A stretch of DNA of 64,000 nucleotides from Rhodoferax sp. PAMC 29310 (GCF_017948265.1 NZ_CP072852.1:2914001-2978000), one strand, 5' to 3'. Shown: positions 46,469 to 56,696, numbered from the stretch's first letter. Translations and numbers: made by a program. Notes: a model not told the origin generated them from the sequence alone.

Positions 46469-47968
46469 TTAGCGTGCCACAGGCATGGTGAACTCGGCAC
46501 CCTTGGCAATACTCTCTGGCCAACGCTGCATCACCGATTTCTGCTTGGTGTAGAAGCGCACGCCCTCTTCGCCATAGGCGTGCATGTCACCAAACAGACT
46601 CTTCTTCCAGCCGCCAAAGCCGTGCCAGGCCATGGGCACGGGAATCGGCACATTCACGCCCACCATGCCCACCTGCACGCGCCGTGCAAACTCGCGGGCG
46701 GCGTTGCCATCACGGGTGAACAGACTTACGCCATTGCCGAATTCGTGGGCGTTGATGAGGTCCAACCCTTCAGCGAAGTTCGCGACGCGAACGCACACCA
46801 GCACAGGGCCGAAAATTTCTTCCTTGTAGATCTTCATCTCAGACGTGACGTTGTCGAACAAGGTGCCGCCCATGAAGAAACCTTTCTCATGGCCCGGAAC
46901 TGTCAGGCCCCGGCCATCGGTCACCAGCGTGGCGCCGTCTTCAACGCCGGAGGCGATGTAGTCGGTGATGCGGGCGTGGGCAGCGGCGCTGACGATAGGA
47001 CCCATCTCGGCGTCCAGCTCGATACCGTTTTTGACTTTGAGCGACTTCAGACGCTCGGCGATCATTGGCACGATCTTGTCGGCCACGTCGCCCACCAGGG
47101 TGGCCACCGAGATGGCCATGCAACGCTCTCCGGCCGATCCGTAGGCGGCGCCCATCAAGGCATCCACCGTTTTCTCAAGGTCTGCATCGGGCATGACCAG
47201 CATGTGGTTCTTGGCGCCGCCCAGCGCTTGCACGCGCTTGCCATGGTGAGCACCGGTCTCGTAGATGTAATTGGCAATGGGTGTGGAACCCACAAAGCTG
47301 ATGGCCTTCACGTCCGGGTGCACCAGCAGCGCATCGACTGCCACCTTGTCACCGTGGACCACATTGAACACGCCATCCGGAAAACCTGCCTGCTTCATCA
47401 GGTCGGCGTACATCATCGACGCGCTTGGGTCTGTCGGCGAAGGCTTGAGTACGAAGGTGTTGCCCGCCGCAATCGCGACCGGAAACATCCACATGGGCAC
47501 CATCACAGGAAAGTTGAACGGCGTGATGCCGGCCACCACGCCCAGCGGTTGGCGCAAGGTCCAGTTGTCGATACCGGTGGACACCTGCTCGGTGTAGTCC
47601 CCTTTGAGCAATTGGGGAATGCCACAGGCGAATTCGACGATGTCGATGCCGCGCTCGACTTCGCCCACCGCATCGGTGAACACTTTGCCGTGTTCCAGTG
47701 TGATGGCACGGGCCAAGGCGTCTTTGTTTTTGTTGAGCAAGCCAAGGAAATTGTTCATCAACCTCGCACGACGGATGGGGGGCATCGCGCTCCAAGCCGG
47801 GAACGCGGCTTGAGCAGCCGCGACCGCCAGGCTGACTTCGTCCGAGCTGGCCAGCGAAACGCGGCCAGTTACCTCGCCACTGGCGGGGTTGTACACATCT
47901 TGCTGGCGACCACTGGCGCCAGAGATGATTTGCCCATTGATATAGTGATCGATGTTTGAGGGGGTCAA
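46469..47968 (-). CDS. dddC: CoA-acylating malonate/methylmalonate-semialdehyde dehydrogenase (DddC/MmsA-like)
   Basis: A 499-residue aldehyde dehydrogenase of the MmsA type, with [10 protein letters not shown], the G-G-A-K-N-H loop and the catalytic cysteine in G-E-R-C-M-A. It oxidises malonate semialdehyde to acetyl-CoA and CO2 in the DddD pathway, or methylmalonate semialdehyde in valine breakdown. Divergent from a LysR regulator and first in the dddC–dddA–dddD–transporter run, which favours the DMSP role. Confidence 0.9.
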   Translation of the reverse strand: MTPSNIDHYINGQIISGASGRQQDVYNPASGEVTGRVSLASSDEVSLAVAAAQAAFPAWSAMPPIRRARLMNNFLGLLNKNKDALARAITLEHGKVFTDAVGEVERGIDIVEFACGIPQLLKGDYTEQVSTGIDNWTLRQPLGVVAGITPFNFPVMVPMWMFPVAIAAGNTFVLKPSPTDPSASMMYADLMKQAGFPDGVFNVVHGDKVAVDALLVHPDVKAISFVGSTPIANYIYETGAHHGKRVQALGGAKNHMLVMPDADLEKTVDALMGAAYGSAGERCMAISVATLVGDVADKIVPMIAERLKSLKVKNGIELDAEMGPIVSAAAHARITDYIASGVEDGATLVTDGRGLTVPGHEKGFFMGGTLFDNVTSEMKIYKEEIFGPVLVCVRVANFAEGLDLINAHEFGNGVSLFTRDGNAAREFARRVQVGMVGVNVPIPVPMAWHGFGGWKKSLFGDMHAYGEEGVRFYTKQKSVMQRWPESIAKGAEFTMPVAR

Positions 47969-48065
47969 AATAAGTCTCCTAGTGTGTTTTTGAGCGGAGT
48001 CTAGGCTTGACCCACATCGACATCCAATGAATAATTGACCGATCTTTATTTGAAAAACTAATAAT
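47969..48065. promoter_or_regulatory. Divergent promoter region between dddC and the LysR gene
   Basis: A 97-base AT-rich gap (AATGAATAATTGACCGATCT and the following TTATTTGAAAAACTAATA) separates the divergent start codons. It must hold the promoters for both, and probably the LysR site, though I cannot place a definite T-N11-A box. Confidence 0.45.
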
Positions 48066-48977
48066 GTGAGCCGTCAGATCGACTTTAAGACTTTGCAGTG
48101 TTTTGCCACCGTCGCCGAGGTTGGCAATGTCACCCGCGCGGCCGATGTGCTTCACATGACCCAACCGGCGTTAAGCCTGCGTTTGCAACAACTGGGCGAG
48201 CAGACCGGCCTGAAGCTGTTCACCCGCACCGCCAAGGGGCTGGATTTGACCGCCGACGGCCTGGCGCTTCATGTCAAAGCGACGCAGGTACTCAACGCCA
48301 TGGGTGACTTGCAGCGCACCATTCACCACATGCATGGCCACGTCCGGGGCAAGCTTCGAATCGGTACAGTGATCGATCCAGAGTTCACCCGCTTGGGCGC
48401 GTTTTTGAGTGGATTGGTAGAGGCCGCTCCCATGCTCGGCAAGGAGCTGCGCCAAGGTATGAGTGGCAACGTGGCGGATTGGATCTTGCATGACATCGTC
48501 GATGCGGGATTCTTTCTGGGACCCTTGCCGGCGACCGTCAGCAACGATCCAGTTTTCTTTCAAAAAATGCTCACTCAGTTTTCTTATCGGGTGATTGCGC
48601 CGCCAGGCTGGGAGAGCCGAGTCGTGGACAAGAGCTGGGAGGCCTTGGCGCCGCTGCCCTGGGTCGGCACCGTGGCCGAGTCGGTGCACCATCGGCTCCT
48701 GAAAACGGTCTTTGCGCCGCTTGGCACATCCCCCAATTACGTAGCCATGGTGGATCAGGAAAGCTCCATGCTCGCCATGGTGCGTTCGGGCGTGGGCTTG
48801 AGCCTGAGCCGCGATTCCGTGGCGCTGGCCGAGAAACACCGCAACGGCGTGGTGGTCAACAGCACGTTGGAGATTCCCTGCTCGCTGAGCTTTATCTCGC
48901 TGGCTGAACGCCGCCAAGAGCCCGGCATTGCCTGTGCGTTTGATGTGCTGAGACACATTTGGAGCGGAAGCGAATAG
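48066..48977 (+). CDS. LysR-family regulator of the DMSP cluster (DddR-like position)
   Basis: A 303-residue LysR-type regulator: N-terminal HTH ([14 protein letters not shown], then [14 protein letters not shown]) and a periplasmic-binding-like effector domain. GTG 48066 is the only suitable start. Divergent from dddC, the classic layout for a LysR controlling the adjoining operon. The inducer is probably DMSP, 3-hydroxypropionate or acrylate. Confidence 0.92.
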   Translation: MSRQIDFKTLQCFATVAEVGNVTRAADVLHMTQPALSLRLQQLGEQTGLKLFTRTAKGLDLTADGLALHVKATQVLNAMGDLQRTIHHMHGHVRGKLRIGTVIDPEFTRLGAFLSGLVEAAPMLGKELRQGMSGNVADWILHDIVDAGFFLGPLPATVSNDPVFFQKMLTQFSYRVIAPPGWESRVVDKSWEALAPLPWVGTVAESVHHRLLKTVFAPLGTSPNYVAMVDQESSMLAMVRSGVGLSLSRDSVALAEKHRNGVVVNSTLEIPCSLSFISLAERRQEPGIACAFDVLRHIWSGSE

Positions 48978-49037
48978 CCATCTCGACAAAGGCGTGGGTG
49001 TCGGGCGCCGCAGCCTGGTGGCTGCCGGAATGCCGGC

Positions 49038-49736
49038 CTACCAGGGAATCGCCTGCCCCAGGTGGTCCACAAAGTGGGCGCGGCCTGAGGGGGCCAGAGT
49101 ATCCAGTACGGCCAGAAGCCGTTGAGCGGAGACCTGCGGGTCCAGCGCTTGGTCGCCCACAAAGGGTTGACTAAGGCGAGAACGCACCGTGCCTGGCTGC
49201 AAAGCGGCCACCACAGCCAGCGGGCGCTTTCGGGCCAGTTCGATGGCTGCTGTTTGCAGGAACATATTGAGGGCGGCCTTGGAGGCGCGGTAGCCATACC
49301 AGCCGCCCTTGTGGTTGTCCTCAATACTGCCCACCCGGGCCGACAACTTGGCCCAGACCACCCGCTGGCCCGTGGCCAGCAGGGGCGCCAAGTGCTTGAT
49401 CAGCAAGGCCGGCCCCACAGCATTGACTTGCATGGCGCGCAAAAGCGCAGCGCCGTCCAGTTCATCCAACCGCTTCTCCGGTCCTCGGCCATCGATATGC
49501 AGCGCCCCCGTGGCATCGAGCACGAGGTGCAGTGGCCCGATGGCGGCCAGGCTTTTGGCGCAGACCGCCAAACTGGCTTCGTCCTCCAGCACCAGCGAGG
49601 GGGTGCTGTGGCGTGACAGACCCACCGCTCGCGCGCACCGCGGGTCAGCCTGCAGCTCGGCCAGCCACGCTTGTCCGATGGCGCCGCTGGCGCCAACAAC
49701 CACAGCGGTGAAGCCGGATGAAAGTAGGTGAGTCAT
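49038..49736 (-). CDS. SDR-family short-chain dehydrogenase (C-factor-like)
   Basis: A 232-residue short-chain dehydrogenase with the cofactor loop G-A-S-G-A-I-G and the catalytic Y-x-x-x-K in Y-G-Y-R-A-S-K-A-A-L. The serine position is occupied in W-A-K-L-S-A-R-V-G-S. It resembles CsgA/C-factor-type oxidoreductases of unknown substrate. The 60-base gap to the LysR stop is convergent. No pathway link is evident. Confidence 0.9.
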   Translation of the reverse strand: MTHLLSSGFTAVVVGASGAIGQAWLAELQADPRCARAVGLSRHSTPSLVLEDEASLAVCAKSLAAIGPLHLVLDATGALHIDGRGPEKRLDELDGAALLRAMQVNAVGPALLIKHLAPLLATGQRVVWAKLSARVGSIEDNHKGGWYGYRASKAALNMFLQTAAIELARKRPLAVVAALQPGTVRSRLSQPFVGDQALDPQVSAQRLLAVLDTLAPSGRAHFVDHLGQAIPW

Positions 49737-49781
49737 GCGACGATGATGCCTTCAAGCGAAAGACCCTGCGCAATGGGGCCT

Positions 49782-50258
49782 TCAGCCGCGTGGCGGCACT
49801 GCATTGAAAGTGGCGCCGCTGCGGGCCTGTTGCAGTGCTTGTGTCAGTTCGGCGTGCTCCTGGCGCAATGCCGCCAGTTCGGCCTGGCTGGCTTGCAGCA
49901 ACTGGGTGAGTTCCTGCACCTGCGCACTCAGGTCATCGGCCGCGGCGGTCACGCGTTCGCGGGTGCTGTCGCGGGTTTCGCTCAGTTGCCCGGCAAGGGT
50001 GTCCAGCCAGGCCATGATTTCGACCCGCGTGGTGTCTTTGTGCACGGGGTTTTGCAGCGTGGCTTTCTTCACATCGGCCCGGCGGCACAACTCGGACTGG
50101 GTGACCCGCCCATGGTTGTAGGGGTAGACGCCATGGTGCGCCGCCACCTCGGCCTCGATGTCGCGCATAGCGGCTCTCAAGCGCGCCAGCGCGGCTTCGG
50201 TGCGGGCGTTGGGTTTGTCAGGCGCCGCACCGGGCCCGGGTTCCAGAAGACCAGTCAA
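49782..50258 (-). CDS. HTH/coiled-coil protein of unknown function
   Basis: A 158-residue protein that begins at TTG 50258 (AGGAG seven bases upstream), 14 bases after the GST stop. The N-half has a putative HTH (V-T-Q-S-E-L-C-R-R-A-D-V-K-K-A-T-L). The C-half (about 85-150) is a long charged, glutamine-rich coiled coil (L-S-A-Q-V-Q-E-L-T-Q-L-L-Q-A-S-Q-A-E-L). The plan recalls KfrA-type DNA-binding coiled-coil proteins, but I do not claim the family. An apparent longer frame to 50510 only overlaps GST. Confidence 0.65.
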   Translation of the reverse strand: MTGLLEPGPGAAPDKPNARTEAALARLRAAMRDIEAEVAAHHGVYPYNHGRVTQSELCRRADVKKATLQNPVHKDTTRVEIMAWLDTLAGQLSETRDSTRERVTAAADDLSAQVQELTQLLQASQAELAALRQEHAELTQALQQARSGATFNAVPPRG

Positions 50259-50271
50259 GCGCCGGCTCCTG

Positions 50272-50958
50272 TCACGCCTTGAGGCGGTCGTTTTGCGGGA
50301 ACATGGCTTTGCGGGCGTCGTCATCCATCTCGGCCTTGAAGGTGAACTTGGTTTTGAGCGCTTCAGCGCGTTGGGCGGCAGGCCGAGCGTTGATTTCGTC
50401 GAGCAGGCGTTTGACGTGAGGCAGCTTGTCCCAGGCGTCGGCACCCAACACAAAGGGTGCAGCGCGGGCCCAGCCCCAGACCGCCATGTCAACCAGCGTG
50501 TAGTCATCACCCAGCATGAAGTGGTGGGTGGCGAGGTGCTCGTTCAGAATCGTCCAGTGGCGCCACGCTTCAAAATCGAAGCGGTTGACCCCGTACTCTT
50601 GGGGCTGGGGCGCAAAGTGTTTGAAGTGCACGGCCTGGCCGGAAAAAGGTCCAATGCCGCTGGCCACAAACATCAACCAGGACAGCATGTTGGCGCGGTC
50701 TTGTGGGCGGTTGGCGGGCAGAAACTGGCCCGTCTTCTCAGCCAGATAAAGCAGGATGGCATTGCTGTCAAACACCACCACGCCATCGTCTTCAATGGCG
50801 GGCACCTTGGCGTTGGGATTGAGCGCAGTGAAGGCTGGGGCATGTTGCTCGCCTTTGCGAGTGTCCACCGGGAGCACTTCATAGGGAAGGCCCGCCTCTT
50901 CCAGAAACAGGGCGACTTTGGCCGGGTTAGGCGCGGTGTTGTAGTAAAACTTGATCAC
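50272..50958 (-). CDS. Glutathione S-transferase family protein (YfcG/YghU-like)
   Basis: A 228-residue two-domain GST. The thioredoxin-like domain has F-Y-Y-N-T-A-P-N-P-A-K-V and the glutathione-binding V-P-A-I-E-D and D-S-N-A-I-L motifs; the helical domain follows (Y-T-L-V-D-M-A-V-W-G-W). The asparagine/threonine start region is typical of the nu-class disulfide-bond oxidoreductases. Followed by a coiled-coil gene in the same direction. Confidence 0.93.
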   Translation of the reverse strand: MIKFYYNTAPNPAKVALFLEEAGLPYEVLPVDTRKGEQHAPAFTALNPNAKVPAIEDDGVVVFDSNAILLYLAEKTGQFLPANRPQDRANMLSWLMFVASGIGPFSGQAVHFKHFAPQPQEYGVNRFDFEAWRHWTILNEHLATHHFMLGDDYTLVDMAVWGWARAAPFVLGADAWDKLPHVKRLLDEINARPAAQRAEALKTKFTFKAEMDDDARKAMFPQNDRLKA

Positions 50959-51104
50959 AAGAATCCTTCACGAGACCGCCAACCCCCTCTTTTAGAGAGC
51001 GCATTCTGCGGCCTGTTTTGCTATTGAAAAAAGAGTGGCTTCCGCAGGAAACACGGGCTCTCGCGCCCTATTTTCTTTACAGAAGTACCGTCCAGGCCGC
51101 CAGC

Positions 51105-51581
51105 TTACTCGATCTCACCCATGATGCTTTGCTGGTAGTTTTGCAACCCTACTTTGGCAATGAGTTCAATCTGGATTTCCAGAAAGTCAACGTGCGCTTC
51201 GGTGTCGTCCAGGATTTTCAACAGCAGGTCGCGGGACACATAGTCACGCACGCTCTCGGCGTAGGCAATGCCGTCCTTGATGGTGGCTTGGGCGCCACGC
51301 TCCAGCGCGAGGTCACTGGCCAAAATCTCGGGCACATCTTCACCAATGTTGATCTTGCCCAGGTCTTGCAGATTGGGCAGTCCGTCAAGCATGAAGATGC
51401 GGTCCATGAGCAGGTCCGCGTGCTTCATCTCGCCAATCGATTCGGCGTATTCCTTTTTCGCCAGCTTCTTAAAGCCCCAATGCTTGAGCATGCGGTAGTG
51501 CACAAAGTACTGGTTGATGGCGGTCAGCTCGTTTTTCAGTTGCGCCTGCAGGTGGCCAATGGCTTGTTTGTCGCCGGTCAT
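51105..51581 (-). CDS. bfr: Bacterioferritin
   Basis: A 158-residue haem ferritin subunit; 24 form an iron-storage shell. Ferroxidase ligands are seen in L-K-N-E-L-T-A-I-N-Q-Y-F, in E-M-K-H-A-D and in D-D-T-E-A-H. The methionine of E-M-K-H-A-D is the expected haem ligand. It stands near the Fur-box-preceded iron operon with bfd, which encodes the ferredoxin that reduces bacterioferritin to release iron. Confidence 0.95.
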   Translation of the reverse strand: MTGDKQAIGHLQAQLKNELTAINQYFVHYRMLKHWGFKKLAKKEYAESIGEMKHADLLMDRIFMLDGLPNLQDLGKINIGEDVPEILASDLALERGAQATIKDGIAYAESVRDYVSRDLLLKILDDTEAHVDFLEIQIELIAKVGLQNYQQSIMGEIE

Positions 51582-51671
51582 AGGGATTTCCTTTTTTGGT
51601 GTTGGAGTAGAGGTTAAACAGGGAAACGATACGCCGCTTCAGCGCAGTTCGTCAAACCGGGCGAAGCGCTT

Positions 51672-52817
51672 TCACGCTAGGGGCCAGATTTGCCAATGGT
51701 TGTCAAACTGAAGTCGTTCTTCGGGCGCCGCAGCCAGGGCCACCTCATTGTCGTGATGCGGTGCCACGCTCAAGATGCCGTCCGGCCCGCTTGCCCACCA
51801 TTGGTCGCCTTGAGCCACCAGCGCACAGGTGTCGCGGTGAGGCAGATTCACAGACCAAGCCGAGGCCGGGGTGAACAATGCCAAGGCGTTGGCACGTGGG
51901 CAGCTCACCACAAAGCCGCCACCGGGGCGGGCGCAAATGTCGCCACCATAGCCCTGCAAAACAGGCTGCCCCACGGACGGCAGAAGCTGTTCCCCGTCCC
52001 AAACCGCCAACACCGGAGCACTTTGCCGCTGTGCCCCGTCAGGGTTTTCAGACTGCAGGGCAATACCCACTCGTTTAGAGACCGCGTCCCAGGCGAAGTG
52101 GCGAATGCTCAGATAGGAGTCCACCAGCCGCCATTGCCCTAGCACCGCGCCGGTCTGTGGATTCAAGGCGACCAGTGACGCATCCATGCGCCCCAAGTCG
52201 TGTTTGGCGCGACCGGTCTCCGGCAACGCGGAAATGCCACCGTTGGCCACCATCAGGCTGCCTGCGGGAATGCGGCCCAACGCCTGCGGCAGCACCATCA
52301 AGGCGTGCGGGTCCATGCCGTGGGTGGCCCATTCGTCTGTTTTTTCCAGGCTACGGCTGTCACGCACGCCGAGGCGGCCTTGTGCGGTTTCCAGATCAGT
52401 TTCGGTCGTCCACAGGGTGTCGCCCTGCGGGCTGGCGACCACATGGCCGTTGAACCGGCGCTCACCCCCGATCCAATGCCACTGCGTTTCGCCGGTGCGG
52501 GGATGCCAGCGCAGCAGCCAGTCGCCAGGGCGCCGGGCCAGGGCCAGCACGCTGTCGCTGCTTTCCACCATCACCCCATGGGCGCGGGTGGGCACCGCCA
52601 GCGAGCGATTCACGCGCCACCGCTTTGCAGCCACATCCACCAGACCAATGTGATGGGCATCCGGCGTTTGCCAGGTGGCGAGCAGCGTGGTCGGGGCCTC
52701 AATTGGGCTGGCCCAAACCGGGTTTCCCAGCCAGGGACCGAGTCCCGCCAAAACAGCCTGGCTCAGCCAGGTCCGCCGCGAAGGGGTAATGGGAGTGCGC
52801 TCAGTCGCCATCGGCAT
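51672..52817 (-). CDS. DUF1513 family protein (Tat-exported beta-propeller-like)
   Basis: A 381-residue protein with a twin-arginine-like signal (R-R-T-W-L-S-Q-A-V-L-A-G-L-G) and a repetitive mature part suggestive of a beta-propeller. DUF1513 genes typically end the imelysin/di-haem iron-uptake operon. The role in iron acquisition is inferred from this constant association. The start overlaps the preceding imelysin stop (52801-52817). Confidence 0.87.
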   Translation of the reverse strand: MPMATERTPITPSRRTWLSQAVLAGLGPWLGNPVWASPIEAPTTLLATWQTPDAHHIGLVDVAAKRWRVNRSLAVPTRAHGVMVESSDSVLALARRPGDWLLRWHPRTGETQWHWIGGERRFNGHVVASPQGDTLWTTETDLETAQGRLGVRDSRSLEKTDEWATHGMDPHALMVLPQALGRIPAGSLMVANGGISALPETGRAKHDLGRMDASLVALNPQTGAVLGQWRLVDSYLSIRHFAWDAVSKRVGIALQSENPDGAQRQSAPVLAVWDGEQLLPSVGQPVLQGYGGDICARPGGGFVVSCPRANALALFTPASAWSVNLPHRDTCALVAQGDQWWASGPDGILSVAPHHDNEVALAAAPEERLQFDNHWQIWPLA

Positions 52818-53926
52818 CCGAAAACCCCAGTGGAATATCCAGCGCAGTGGCCACTTCGTTTTGAAACAGCACGGTGACTGCTTTCATCAACTGCGTCACC
52901 GCCAACAACTCCGCGGTGCTGGCCTGCGGCTTGAGCCCCGCCATGGCCGCGCTGACCTTGTCCAGCGCGGCTGCCCAACGCCCCGCCAGCGCAAGGTGCC
53001 CTTTGCCCAACAACAGGGCTTCAATCGGAACCAAGGCTTGGCCAAGGGGCGGTGGATTGCGGTACTGCGCCTCGGTCAAACGCGCCTGCGTCAGCAAGTT
53101 GTGCCACTGCGCCTGCCAGCCGGCCAGATTACTCCCGCGGCTGATCCGGGCGAACATAATCTGCGCGCCCTTTTTGTCGGCCTGACTGGTTTGATGGGTG
53201 ACGATGGGTTTTTCGATGTGCGCCCAGCGCAGGCGCTCCAGGCCGGCCAACCACTGGTTCACCCACTCGGCCATGGCGGCCGTGGCCTCATCGGGCGAAC
53301 TAGCCCAGTCTTTGGTCGCCAGCGTCGCGAACTCGCTTTCCAGTGCCAGCGCTTCTTCAGCAATACCTTGTGCCACCAGACTCACAAACCGGCAGTCACG
53401 GGCACTCGGCTTGCCCTGCCCTGGCGCAGCCCACTGCGCCAGCATCCAGTCCATGGCCGGCAGGCCTTTGGCGGGCGTGCCGACACGCTCCATGTCCACC
53501 AAGGTTTGCGGGTCGGTCTTGAGGGCGCGAGCGATGAGTTCGGGACGGGTTGGCCAGAAATCAATCTGGCGCTGCGAACGCCGCGACACCAAGGGGCCGA
53601 CTGACGGCGTCAGCAAGACCTCCCAGCTCACCTGTGTGTTTTGCCACTGGCTGCGCACGGCCACCAAGGGTGGTGTCGCCCTGACAGAAGCTGTCCGTCT
53701 CTTGAACCAGCTGCGCGCTTTGCGCCCGAATACGCTGCGCCAGTGGTGGAATCTGGAAGGCATAGATGCCCTGTACGGCGTCTTCCAGGCCATAGAAAGG
53801 CATGGCGTTCACGGGCGCATACACCGGCGCGCCGATTGGGGTTGCGGTTTGGGCAGCGCACAAGCTGGCGCCGCACAGGGCGAACACCAGCGTGGCCGCA
53901 GTTGGTAAACGATTCACAAAGTTCAA
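52801..53926 (-). pseudogene. Imelysin-family protein, frameshifted (second imelysin)
   Basis: A periplasmic imelysin-like iron-uptake protein. The first frame (from ATG 53926) gives a signal peptide and M-P-F-Y-G-L-E-D-A-V-Q-G-I-Y to S-F-C-Q-G-D-T-T. The second frame continues L-V-A-V-R-S-Q-W-Q, G-P-L-V-S-R-R-S and I-D-F-W-P-T-R to the end at 52801. The shift lies near 53661-53675, at CCACCAAGGGTGGT, and looks like a one-base insertion. Unless it is a sequencing error, no full-length product is made. Confidence 0.82.
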
Positions 53927-55386
53927 AGCGACTCCACAAATTTGACCAAGGCCTGGCGCTCAGCCTGGCTCATTTTCAGGACCTGTTCCTGGGCCGGTTT
54001 GGCCTCGCCACCATGCCACAGCACGGCTTCCAACACCCCGTTGGCGCGGCCGTCGTGCAGCAGACGCTGGTGGCCATTCACCGACTTGATCAAGCCCACA
54101 CCCCACAGCGGTGGCGTTTTCCACTGGGTGCCGCTGGCCTGAAAGTCAGGCCGGCCATCGGCCAGCGCGGCGCCCATGTCATGCAACAGCAAGTCGGTAT
54201 AGGGCCAAATCCGCTGGCGCGCCAGTTTGGCGCTGGTCAACGGCGGAAACGGCTCCTCGCCGGTCACATAACTGGGGCGGTGGCAGGCGGTGCACTGGGC
54301 TTGCGCAAACAAGGCCTGGCCGCGCAGCACTTGCGAGTCTTTGACCTGGCGGCGCGCGACCGGGGCCAGAGTGGCTTGGTAAAACACCACTTGGGCCAGG
54401 TTGTCGTCGTCAATCTCGGGTGCCTTGCCCTGGGTGGGGCCGCCACTGGGCGCGGCCAGGCAATCTGCCTGCACGGCGGTGCAGCCCTCTTGCGGGAACA
54501 CGCTGGTGGTAATGCCCATGTCGCCGTTGAACGCGCCTGCCGTCTGGTGCGCCAGACTGGCCACATTGGCTTTCCAGCCGAACCGGCCCACGCGCTCGGC
54601 CTTTGCAAACGCATCCCACACGCGGTTGACCTGCCCTTTGACGGGGCCTGCTGAGGCCGCCTGAGTGCGTGCATTGGCTTCAATGTCGGCCTCAGGAATG
54701 GCCTCCAACAAGCCCACGCCGGGGAGCTGCGGTGCAATGCGCGGGCTCACCATCACGTTGGCGGCCATGGGGCCATAACCCAGATCGACCAAGTGGTAAC
54801 TGGGCTGCTGCAAGATGTAGCGCGTGCCATCGGCAAAGCGGCCGTGAATGGGTTGGCTGGTGATTTCTACCCGGCCTTCGGGCTTGACGCCGGGAATGGC
54901 GGCGTTGTTGAACTGGTCGCCGTAGGTGGGCTCTGGCACCACACCCGCGTGTGGCCCGGGTGTGCCGGGCACGGAGAGACGCAGCAACAGCGCCACTGTG
55001 GGGTCAGGGTCTGGCCCCAACGTGCGCGACCAGTCCGGCGGCGCACCGCGCCCATCCAGCAAATGGCAGCCAGCACAAGCGCGGGAAATGAAATGCGGGC
55101 CGAGTCCGTCACGCGCGGTGGTCGAGGCCGGTGCCTCGATCCAGTTGCGCTTGAAAAAGGAGTTGCCAATGGCAAAGCGGGTGCGCTCTTCGTCCTCTAG
55201 CGTGGCCAAAGGGAATGAGAAGGCGTTTTTGCCGCTGGCGTACACCGTGGTCGCACCACCGGTTTTCTCGCCCAAGGGGTCCGGGTTTTCGCCCGCTTGC
55301 AGCCAGACGGCACTCAGGCCGCCGACCAATAGCGTGGCGACCACCGCCAGGCGGCGGAGCGACAATATTTTCAAAGCCATGAACAA
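53923..55386 (-). CDS. Di-haem oxidoreductase family protein (DUF1111)
   Basis: A 487-residue exported c-type cytochrome related to di-haem peroxidases. Two haem-binding motifs are visible, C-A-G-C-H and C-T-A-C-H. An N-terminal hydrophobic segment (L-A-V-V-A-T-L-L-V-G-G-L-S-A-V-W-L) anchors or exports it. It is a constant partner of imelysin proteins in iron-regulated operons, perhaps oxidising or reducing iron at the envelope. Overlaps the next imelysin gene by four bases. Confidence 0.92.
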   Translation of the reverse strand: MFMALKILSLRRLAVVATLLVGGLSAVWLQAGENPDPLGEKTGGATTVYASGKNAFSFPLATLEDEERTRFAIGNSFFKRNWIEAPASTTARDGLGPHFISRACAGCHLLDGRGAPPDWSRTLGPDPDPTVALLLRLSVPGTPGPHAGVVPEPTYGDQFNNAAIPGVKPEGRVEITSQPIHGRFADGTRYILQQPSYHLVDLGYGPMAANVMVSPRIAPQLPGVGLLEAIPEADIEANARTQAASAGPVKGQVNRVWDAFAKAERVGRFGWKANVASLAHQTAGAFNGDMGITTSVFPQEGCTAVQADCLAAPSGGPTQGKAPEIDDDNLAQVVFYQATLAPVARRQVKDSQVLRGQALFAQAQCTACHRPSYVTGEEPFPPLTSAKLARQRIWPYTDLLLHDMGAALADGRPDFQASGTQWKTPPLWGVGLIKSVNGHQRLLHDGRANGVLEAVLWHGGEAKPAQEQVLKMSQAERQALVKFVESL

Positions 55387-55387
55387 C

Positions 55388-56581
55388 TCAAGGCTGTGCC
55401 AGGTTCAGCTTGACGATGCCCACCGCGGTGGCGGAGGTGACCAGCAACTTGGATTGCGCCACCAGGCTGTCAATGGTGGCCTGAATGCGCACACGACCTG
55501 GCGCGTCTTTGCCGCCAATCACAGCACGGTCAAACGGCGCCGTGGCTTCCGCAGCTGCCACCGAGGTGGCCAACTGGGCGCTGGTTTGGGCAGCCACCTC
55601 AGGCTGGCTTAACGCGACCAGATCGGCCACGCCGGGGCCTTGCAACAGGGTGCCGTCGCGCCGTTTGAACTGGCCCAGCCACACGTTCTGGATACCTTTA
55701 GCGTTGTTCACGATGTCGCGGTGGGTGTTGTCGGAAAAGCAGGAGTGTTCGTCTTCCTGATCCTGCGAATTCAGCGCCACTTCCATGCGCTCGCCGGCCA
55801 ACTCGCCGCGAGAGAGAGACCCCAGACCGACGATGATTTTCCGCACCGATTCCTTATCGCCTTTTTCAAATTGGGCGCGATAGTTTTTGGCGCCTGGCGT
55901 CCACTGCGCGGTGATGGCGGAGAGATCGTCCACCAACAAGGCTGTCGACACCGTCAGGTACTGGCGACGGCGGTTGGCATTGAGGGCTTTGCCGTCCACA
56001 TAGTCGGTGAACGAGCGGTCACCGGGGCCGGTCTCGCTGCGGTCTTGCCCCCACAGCAAAAACTCGATGGCGTGCCAACCGGTGCTGATGTTTTCCTCGC
56101 CGCCGCGTTCGTTGAACTTGGCCAGATTGGCTTTGGTGATCTTGAATTTGGGGTTGTTGATGAGGCCGGATTGCGGCTTGCCTTCAACCGCGTCCACATA
56201 AGCCTCGTCCATGGGCCAGGCATTCATGCGGCCTTCTGGGCCGTTGTCGTCATCCACCGGGCCACCGTAAAACCGAAAGGCCTCGGTTTGGCCTTAGAAC
56301 TCGCGGGCCCCCAACCAGCTGGTGCGGGCTGCCGCCAAGGTGTCAGCCGACGGGGTTTTCACAAAAGCGGCAATCGCGCTCTGCATGTCTCGCGTAGCCG
56401 CCAATGTGTCGCTGTAGGTGGCGTGCACCAACGCGCCATAGTGGCCCACCACGGCTTTCATGTTCACAGAAGCCGCCGCGCTGGCCGTGGGTGTAGCCGC
56501 TTGCGCTTGCGCTGGCGTGGCACTTACCGCCAGAGCGCCCAGGGCAATGGACAGGGCGAGCGTGGTGTGACGAAAATTCAT
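55388..56581 (-). pseudogene. Imelysin (IrpA-like) with a premature TAA
   Basis: From ATG 56581 a signal peptide (ending T-P-A-Q-A-Q-A) and 95 codons lead to W-L-G-A-R-E-F, then TAA at 56294-56296. The same frame continues G-Q-T-E-A-F-R-F-Y-G-G-P, where imelysins have a tyrosine before the glycine or glutamine. The remainder includes the G-x-H-A-I-E-F-L-L-W-G motif (the GxHxxE iron-site signature) and runs to 55388. A single tyrosine-to-stop change splits an otherwise intact gene of about 397 codons. Confidence 0.85.
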
Positions 56582-56696
56582 GGGGGTTCTTTCTTTGGAA
56601 GGGAGATTGGGCCGGCGGTGAAGCCCGCGAGGCCGATAAGACAGCCAGGCTGCACTGAAGCCACTTACGCGGCATTGAAGTCAGTGCAGCCGTTGG

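Noticed and set aside
46580..47959. 459-codon open frame on the plus strand opposite dddC
   Set aside because: It is the antisense shadow of a GC-rich gene. The minus-strand product is a clear aldehyde dehydrogenase, while the shadow is His/Gln/Arg-rich with no family features.
24045..56581. TAA read as tyrosine (codon reassignment), suggested by the sulP and imelysin stops
   Set aside because: TAA ends intact genes here (ybeD, dddC) at their normal lengths. The other lesions are a frameshift and a TGA. Mutation or sequence error is simpler.
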